Part shown: positions 60,080 through 64,000 of the stretch, in pieces
Numbering within the stretch: the stretch's first letter is position 1
Layout of the letters: every line of letters starts with the position of its first letter
Source: Streptomyces eurythermus
GTDB lineage: Bacteria; Actinomycetota; Actinomycetes; Streptomycetales; Streptomycetaceae
Assembly: GCF_014649115.1 (NCBI RefSeq)
Contig: NZ_BMSK01000019.1
Location: 106,925-170,924 of the forward strand
Direction: 5' to 3'
DNA: 64,000 nucleotides
The notes under the pieces: generated by a model
Databases searched by the model: none
What the model saw: only the letters and a program-made list of their open reading frames with translations
What the model was told of the DNA's origin: nothing
Made by a program: the position numbers and the translations under genes

Positions 60080-60343
60080 ATGTCCGAAACGCCTGAAGTG
60101 AGACCGCCGGTGGTGACACCGGTCAGGGTGATCATCGCCTTGTGTCTCATAGCGCCCTTCGTGGCGATGCTGTGGGTCGGCTCGTACGCCAAGGTCGACC
60201 CCACGCTCATCGGGATCCCGTTCTTCTACTGGTACCAGATGCTCTGGGTGCTGATCTCCGCCGCGCTCACGATGCTGGCGTACAAACTCTGGCAGCGTGA
60301 CCAGCGTGCCCGCAAGGCAGCGAGCGGGGGTGCGGCGCGGTGA
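60080..60343 (+). CDS. DUF3311 small membrane protein
   Basis: 87 residues with two helices (about 17-37 and 51-68) and 'PTLIGIPFFYWYQMLW' between them, the DUF3311 signature. It overlaps the symporter gene (GTGA). DUF3311 proteins are the small subunits encoded before sodium:solute symporters of the MctP type. A TGTCATGACA palindrome lies 60 bases upstream (60010-60019). Confidence 0.92.
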   Translation: MSETPEVRPPVVTPVRVIIALCLIAPFVAMLWVGSYAKVDPTLIGIPFFYWYQMLWVLISAALTMLAYKLWQRDQRARKAASGGAAR

Positions 60344-61968
60344 AGGACGGCGTCAACGGCGTCGCGCTCGGCGTCTTCATCTTCTTCTTCCTGGCCGTCA
60401 CGGTCCTGGGCTTCCTGGCCGCGCGCTGGCGCAGGGCCGAGAACGAGCACTCCCTGGACGAATGGGGCCTGGGCGGGCGGTCCTTCGGCACCTGGATCAC
60501 CTGGTTCCTGCTCGGCGGTGACCTGTACACGGCGTACACCTTCGTCGCGGTACCGGCGGCGGTCTACGCGGCGGGCGCGTCCGGCTTCTTCGCGGTGCCG
60601 TACACGATCCTGATGTACCCGCTGATCTTCACCTTCCTGCCCCGCCTGTGGTCGGTCTCGCACCGCCACGGGTACGTCACCACCTCCGACTTCGTGCGCG
60701 GCCGGTTCGGTTCCAAGGGACTGTCGCTGGCGGTGGCGGTGACCGGCATCCTGGCGACGATGCCGTACATCGCGCTCCAGCTGGTCGGCATCCAGGCGGT
60801 GCTGGACGTGATGGGCGTCGGCGGCGGCGAGGACACCAACTGGTTCGTCAAGGACCTGCCGCTGCTCATCGCCTTCGGTGTGCTGGCGGCCTACACCTAC
60901 TCCTCCGGCCTGCGCGCCCCCGCGCTGATCGCGTTCGTCAAGGACACGCTGATCTACATCGTCATCGCGGTGGCGATCATCTACATCCCGATCAAGCTGG
61001 GCGGCTTCGACGACGTCTTCGCCAAGGCGGGCGAGGCGCTCGGCCAGGCCAACCCGGCCACCGGCAAGCCGCGCGGGGCGGTCACGCCACCGGAGGCGGG
61101 CCAGTGGACGTACGCCACGCTGGCGCTCGGCTCGGCGCTCGCGCTGTTCATGTACCCGCACTCGATCACCGCGACCCTGTCGTCCCGCAGCCGTGAGGTG
61201 ATCCGCCGCAACACCACGATCCTGCCGCTGTACTCCCTGATGCTGGGCCTGCTGGCGCTGCTGGGCTTCATGGCGATCGCGGCCGGGGTGAAGGTGTCCA
61301 ACGGCCAGCTGGCCATCCCGCAGTTGTTCGAGGACATGTTCCCGGACTGGTTCACGGGCGTGGCGTTCGCGGCGATCGGCATCGGCGCCCTGGTCCCGGC
61401 GGCGATCATGTCCATCGCGGCGGCCAACCTCTTCACCCGCAACATCTACAAGGACTTCATCAAGCCGGACGCGACGCCCGCGGAGGAGACCAAGGTCTCC
61501 AAGCTGGTCTCCCTGCTGGTGAAGGTCGGCGCCCTGGTCTTCGTCCTCACCATGGACAAGACCGTCGCCATCAACTTCCAGCTGCTGGGCGGCATCTGGA
61601 TCATGCAGACCTTCCCGTCCCTGGTCGGGGGCCTGTTCACCCGCTGGTTCCACCGCTGGGCGCTGCTGGCCGGCTGGGCGGTCGGCATGGTCTACGGCAC
61701 AGCCGCCGCGTACGGGGTGGCCTCGCCTACGCAGAAGCACTTCGGCGGCTCCTCGAAGGAGATCCCCGGCATCGGCGAGATCGGTTACATCGGCCTGACG
61801 GCGTTCGTGCTGAACGTACTGGTCACCGTGGTCCTGACGGTCGTCCTGAAGGCCGTGAAGGCCCCCGAGGGCATCGACGAGACCAAGCCGGGGGACTACA
61901 CGGCGGACTCCGGCGACCCCGATGTCCAGGTGGAGCTTCCGCCGGCCACCGCGGGCAGCGCCCACTGA
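60340..61968 (+). CDS. Sodium:solute symporter (MctP-like, monocarboxylate family)
   Basis: 542 residues, GTG overlapping the DUF3311 stop, about 13 helices. The SSS signatures 'GGRSFGTWITWFLLGGDLYTAY' (in pieces), 'SDFVRGRFGSKGLSLAVA', and 'VPAAIMSIAAANLFTRNIYKDFI' (in pieces) are present. It probably imports a monocarboxylate such as pyruvate, lactate or propionate with Na+ or H+. The 40-residue C-terminus is cytosolic. A perfect 12-bp hairpin follows. Confidence 0.93.
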   Translation: MKDGVNGVALGVFIFFFLAVTVLGFLAARWRRAENEHSLDEWGLGGRSFGTWITWFLLGGDLYTAYTFVAVPAAVYAAGASGFFAVPYTILMYPLIFTFLPRLWSVSHRHGYVTTSDFVRGRFGSKGLSLAVAVTGILATMPYIALQLVGIQAVLDVMGVGGGEDTNWFVKDLPLLIAFGVLAAYTYSSGLRAPALIAFVKDTLIYIVIAVAIIYIPIKLGGFDDVFAKAGEALGQANPATGKPRGAVTPPEAGQWTYATLALGSALALFMYPHSITATLSSRSREVIRRNTTILPLYSLMLGLLALLGFMAIAAGVKVSNGQLAIPQLFEDMFPDWFTGVAFAAIGIGALVPAAIMSIAAANLFTRNIYKDFIKPDATPAEETKVSKLVSLLVKVGALVFVLTMDKTVAINFQLLGGIWIMQTFPSLVGGLFTRWFHRWALLAGWAVGMVYGTAAAYGVASPTQKHFGGSSKEIPGIGEIGYIGLTAFVLNVLVTVVLTVVLKAVKAPEGIDETKPGDYTADSGDPDVQVELPPATAGSAH

Positions 61969-62007
61969 TCCACGCGACATCCGCACCGACCCACGCGACA
62001 TCCGCAG

Positions 62008-62040
62008 CGGGCCGCCGACAGCAGACGCGTCGGCGGCCCG
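62008..62040 (+). terminator. Terminator hairpin after the symporter
   Basis: Perfect 12-bp arms CGGGCCGCCGAC and its complement, 9-base loop. It is preceded by two tandem copies of CCACGCGACATCCGCA, 21 bases apart (61974 and 61995 areas). Confidence 0.7.
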
Positions 62041-62142
62041 CCGCCGTTGCCGGTCCGGGCGGGTGACGAGCGGCCCGCCGCGGCGGGCCGCTCCGCGGAA
62101 AACCCACGGCGCCTTGCCGTGCCCGTCCCGCACACTCGACCC

Positions 62143-62649
62143 ATGGACATCGTCATCCGGGCCGCCGCCCCGTCCGAGTACGCCGTCCTCGGCGAGATCA
62201 CCGCCCGTGCCTACCTCGGAGACGGCCTCCTGGACTTCGGCGAGAGCGACGAGTACCTGGGCGAGCTGAGGGACGTCGCGAAACGCGCCGCCGCCGCCGA
62301 GGTCCTCGTCGCGGTCGCGGACGACCGGCCGCTCGGCGGCGTCACCTTCGTCCCATCCGGCGGCCCCATGGCAGACATCGCCCGTCCCGGCGAGGCGGAG
62401 ATCCGCATGCTCGCGGTGGACCACGCGGCCCGCGGCCGGGGCGTCGGCGAGGCGCTCGTCCGGGCCTGTGTCGAGCGCGCGAGGGCCACGGAGGGCTGCA
62501 CGGCCGTCGTCCTGTCCACCCAGCGCACCATGCACACCGCCCACCGCATCTACGAACGACTGGGCTTCGTCCGCACACCGGAACGGGACTGGAATCCCGT
62601 GCCGGAGCTGGACGACATCACGCTGCTCACTTACGAGTTGACGCTCTGA
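62143..62649 (+). CDS. GNAT family N-acetyltransferase
   Basis: 168 residues. The acetyl-CoA motif A is 'MLAVDHAARGRGVGEALVRAC' with the Q/RxxGxG/A loop RGRGVG (near 97-102), and motif B 'TAHRIYERLGFVRTPERDW' follows. CACACT 6 bases before the ATG may be a -10 for a leaderless mRNA; no ribosome site is evident. Substrate unknown. Confidence 0.9.
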   Translation: MDIVIRAAAPSEYAVLGEITARAYLGDGLLDFGESDEYLGELRDVAKRAAAAEVLVAVADDRPLGGVTFVPSGGPMADIARPGEAEIRMLAVDHAARGRGVGEALVRACVERARATEGCTAVVLSTQRTMHTAHRIYERLGFVRTPERDWNPVPELDDITLLTYELTL

Positions 62650-62659
62650 CATCACCGGG

Positions 62660-62706
62660 ACACAACATCTGGGGGTGACACGACAGCCCGACACAAGATG
62701 TATGCT
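62660..62706 (+). promoter_or_regulatory. Two NrdR boxes at the nrdA promoter
   Basis: ACACAACATCTGGGGG (62660-62675) and ACACAAGATGTATGCT (62691-62706) are related 16-mers 31 bases apart, the spacing of paired NrdR boxes. The second contains TATGCT, a likely -10. NrdR represses ribonucleotide reductase genes when dATP is high. Confidence 0.75.
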
Positions 62707-62710
62707 CATG

Positions 62711-62818
62711 CTCGCTGTCGCCGCAGGGGAATCCGGTGCGAATCCGGAACTGTCCCGCAACGGTGTACTTGTGCGTATCCGCGTACGAGCGTCAGTCCGA
62801 GGACCTGCCGACAGTGCA
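62711..62818 (+). promoter_or_regulatory. Cobalamin (B12) riboswitch upstream of nrdA
   Basis: The conserved core is visible: GGGGAATCCGGTGCGAATCC, then ACTGTCCCGCAAC, and the 3' element AGTCCGAGGACCTGCC; the outer helix pairs CTGTCG (62715-62720) with CGACAG (62809-62814). In Streptomyces this riboswitch turns off the class I nrdABS operon when B12 is plentiful, leaving the B12-dependent class II enzyme. The spacer to the start (62819-62948) is the expression platform. Confidence 0.95.
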
Positions 62819-62948
62819 CCCGGCCACCCGGCCGGTGTGCCCGACGTCCGGGCCTCGTGGAGTGGGCCGGTGGACGCGAGAGCCCCCGCGCGCTCGTGCT
62901 GCCCCCTGCCCTCCGCCAGGCCCCGTGCCGAGCGAGGGAGACCCCCAC

Positions 62949-64000
62949 GTGACCATCGCGCCAGCCGCCCCGGCTTCGGTCAGCGCACCGGAGACCGACG
63001 GTCCCGGTGCCGCGCTGCTGCGGACCCTGTCCGAGCTGACGGCCGATCTGCCCGACGCCGACCCCGGGCGGGTCGCCGCCGCCGCGTTGCGCGGCCGGTC
63101 CGCGCGGGCCGACGAGGCGGAGCTGCGCGAGCTGGCCACGGAGGCAGCCGCCGGCCTGATCGCCGAGGACCCCGCCTACTCCAAGCTGGCCGCCCGGCTG
63201 CTGACCCTCGCGATCCGGGCCGAGGCCGCCTCCCAGGGCGTGACCTCCTTCACCGGGTCGATCAAGGTCGGTCACCGGGAGGGTCTGGTCGCCGACCGCA
63301 CCGCCGAGTTCGTCCGCATCCACGCGGAACGGCTGGACGCGCTGGTGGACTCGGCCGTGGCCGACGGCGCCGACGACCGCTTCGGCTACTTCGGCCTGCG
63401 CACCCTGCACAGCCGCTATCTGCTGCGCCACCCGATCACCCGCAAGGTCATCGAGACGCCCCAGCACTTCATGCTGCGCGTGGCCAGCGGCCTGGCCGAG
63501 GACGACACGGCCCGTTCCGTGGACGAGGTCGCCTCGCTCTACGGCCTGATGAGCCGCCTGGACTACCTGCCCTCCTCCCCCACCCTGTTCAACTCCGGCA
63601 CCCGCCACCCCCAGATGTCGTCCTGCTACCTGCTGGACTCCCCGCTGGACGAGCTGGACTCCATCTACGGCCGCTACCACCAGGTCGCCCGGCTGTCGAA
63701 GCACGCCGGCGGCATCGGCCTGTCGTACTCCCGCATCCGCTCGCGGGGTTCGCTGATCCGGGGGACGAACGGGCACTCCAACGGGATCGTGCCGTTCCTG
63801 AAGACCCTGGACGCCTCGGTCGCCGCCGTGAACCAGGGCGGCCGCCGCAAGGGCGCCGCCGCCGTCTACCTGGAGACCTGGCACTCCGACATCGAGGAGT
63901 TCCTGGAGCTGCGCGACAACACGGGTGAGGACGCCCGCCGCACCCACAACCTCAACCTCGCGCACTGGATCCCCGACGAGTTCATGCGCCGCGTCAACGC
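62949..64000 (+). CDS. nrdA: Class I ribonucleotide reductase alpha subunit NrdA (partial, runs off the end)
   Basis: The first 350 codons are present; the gene continues past the window. GTG start with GAGCGAGGGAG upstream. Family residues seen include 'RHPITRKVIETPQHFMLRVA', 'SPTLFNSGTRHPQMSSCYLL' (the first active-site cysteine), 'LSKHAGGIGLSYSRIRS' and 'WHSDIEEFLELRDN', each in pieces. It reduces ribonucleotides with a di-iron radical subunit (nrdB, expected downstream). It is controlled by the NrdR boxes and the B12 riboswitch just upstream. Confidence 0.97.
   Translation, partial: MTIAPAAPASVSAPETDGPGAALLRTLSELTADLPDADPGRVAAAALRGRSARADEAELRELATEAAAGLIAEDPAYSKLAARLLTLAIRAEAASQGVTSFTGSIKVGHREGLVADRTAEFVRIHAERLDALVDSAVADGADDRFGYFGLRTLHSRYLLRHPITRKVIETPQHFMLRVASGLAEDDTARSVDEVASLYGLMSRLDYLPSSPTLFNSGTRHPQMSSCYLLDSPLDELDSIYGRYHQVARLSKHAGGIGLSYSRIRSRGSLIRGTNGHSNGIVPFLKTLDASVAAVNQGGRRKGAAAVYLETWHSDIEEFLELRDNTGEDARRTHNLNLAHWIPDEFMRRVN

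Overview
The window is high-GC (about 70% or more), with third-position GC bias, GTG and TTG starts, many stop/start overlaps, and families typical of Streptomyces: a WhiB-like protein, a conservon, DasR/NagB, Ni-superoxide dismutase, SigH, and an NrdA gene behind a cobalamin riboswitch. From memory, the gene order matches the core-chromosome block around SCO5302 to SCO5226 of Streptomyces coelicolor, read in reverse. I see no integrase, transposase, prophage, CRISPR array, rRNA or tRNA. This is vertically inherited chromosome, not an island.

Layout. 1-3.1 kb: end of a sensor kinase, then an FtsW/RodA polymerase overlapping a class B penicillin-binding protein. 3.1-9 kb: a Pro/Tyr/Gln-rich membrane protein, two divergent di-iron proteins (ferritin/R2-like and AurF-like), a TetR regulator, an NlpC/P60 hydrolase and a small secreted protein. 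9.1-14.75 kb: a conservon (cvnA-B-C-D) ending in a styrene-monooxygenase-like flavoprotein. 15-25.6 kb: a protein-phosphatase-like protein, a MarR regulator, a GH25 lysozyme, a multidomain SpoIIE phosphatase, Lon protease (with HspR-type and ClgR-type sites), a methyltransferase-like protein and a two-component pair. 25.9-34.8 kb: the fused 2-oxoglutarate dehydrogenase/decarboxylase, a DUF4097-PadR operon, a degenerate repeat tract, a Clp-N/HTH pair with tandem operators, and a quinone-oxidoreductase-like protein.

35-43.6 kb: malic enzyme, a polar amino acid ABC importer, a methyltransferase, a CGNR zinc-finger protein, and divergent sodX and sodN (the sodN 3'UTR resembles the s-SodF small RNA), then small regulatory and VOC proteins. 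43.8-46.5 kb: a family 2B encapsulin shell with its polyprenyl transferase cargo. This is the most unusual system in the window. 46.8-53.8 kb: an amidase, a PLP desulfhydrase-like enzyme, an NhaP-type antiporter divergent from a UBP zinc finger, the anti-sigma/SigH pair with a BldD-like site, and a lipid/diacylglycerol kinase.

54-64 kb: WblE (with a CRP-like box), a HisKA_2 kinase, a TetR/SDR pair with repeated operators, nagB and dasR with dre sites but without dasABC and the glycosidase between them, a DUF3311/sodium-solute symporter pair, a GNAT protein, and the start of nrdA under NrdR boxes and a B12 riboswitch.

Genes act together in several modules: envelope growth (FtsW-PBP, lysozyme, amidase, NlpC/P60), amino-sugar sensing (DasR, NagB), proteolysis and stress (Lon, SigH, Clp-N), redox and metal control (SodN/SodX, WblE, NrdA), and central carbon (2-oxoglutarate dehydrogenase, malic enzyme). 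All identifications come from reading the translated sequence and remembered family knowledge; no database search was run.
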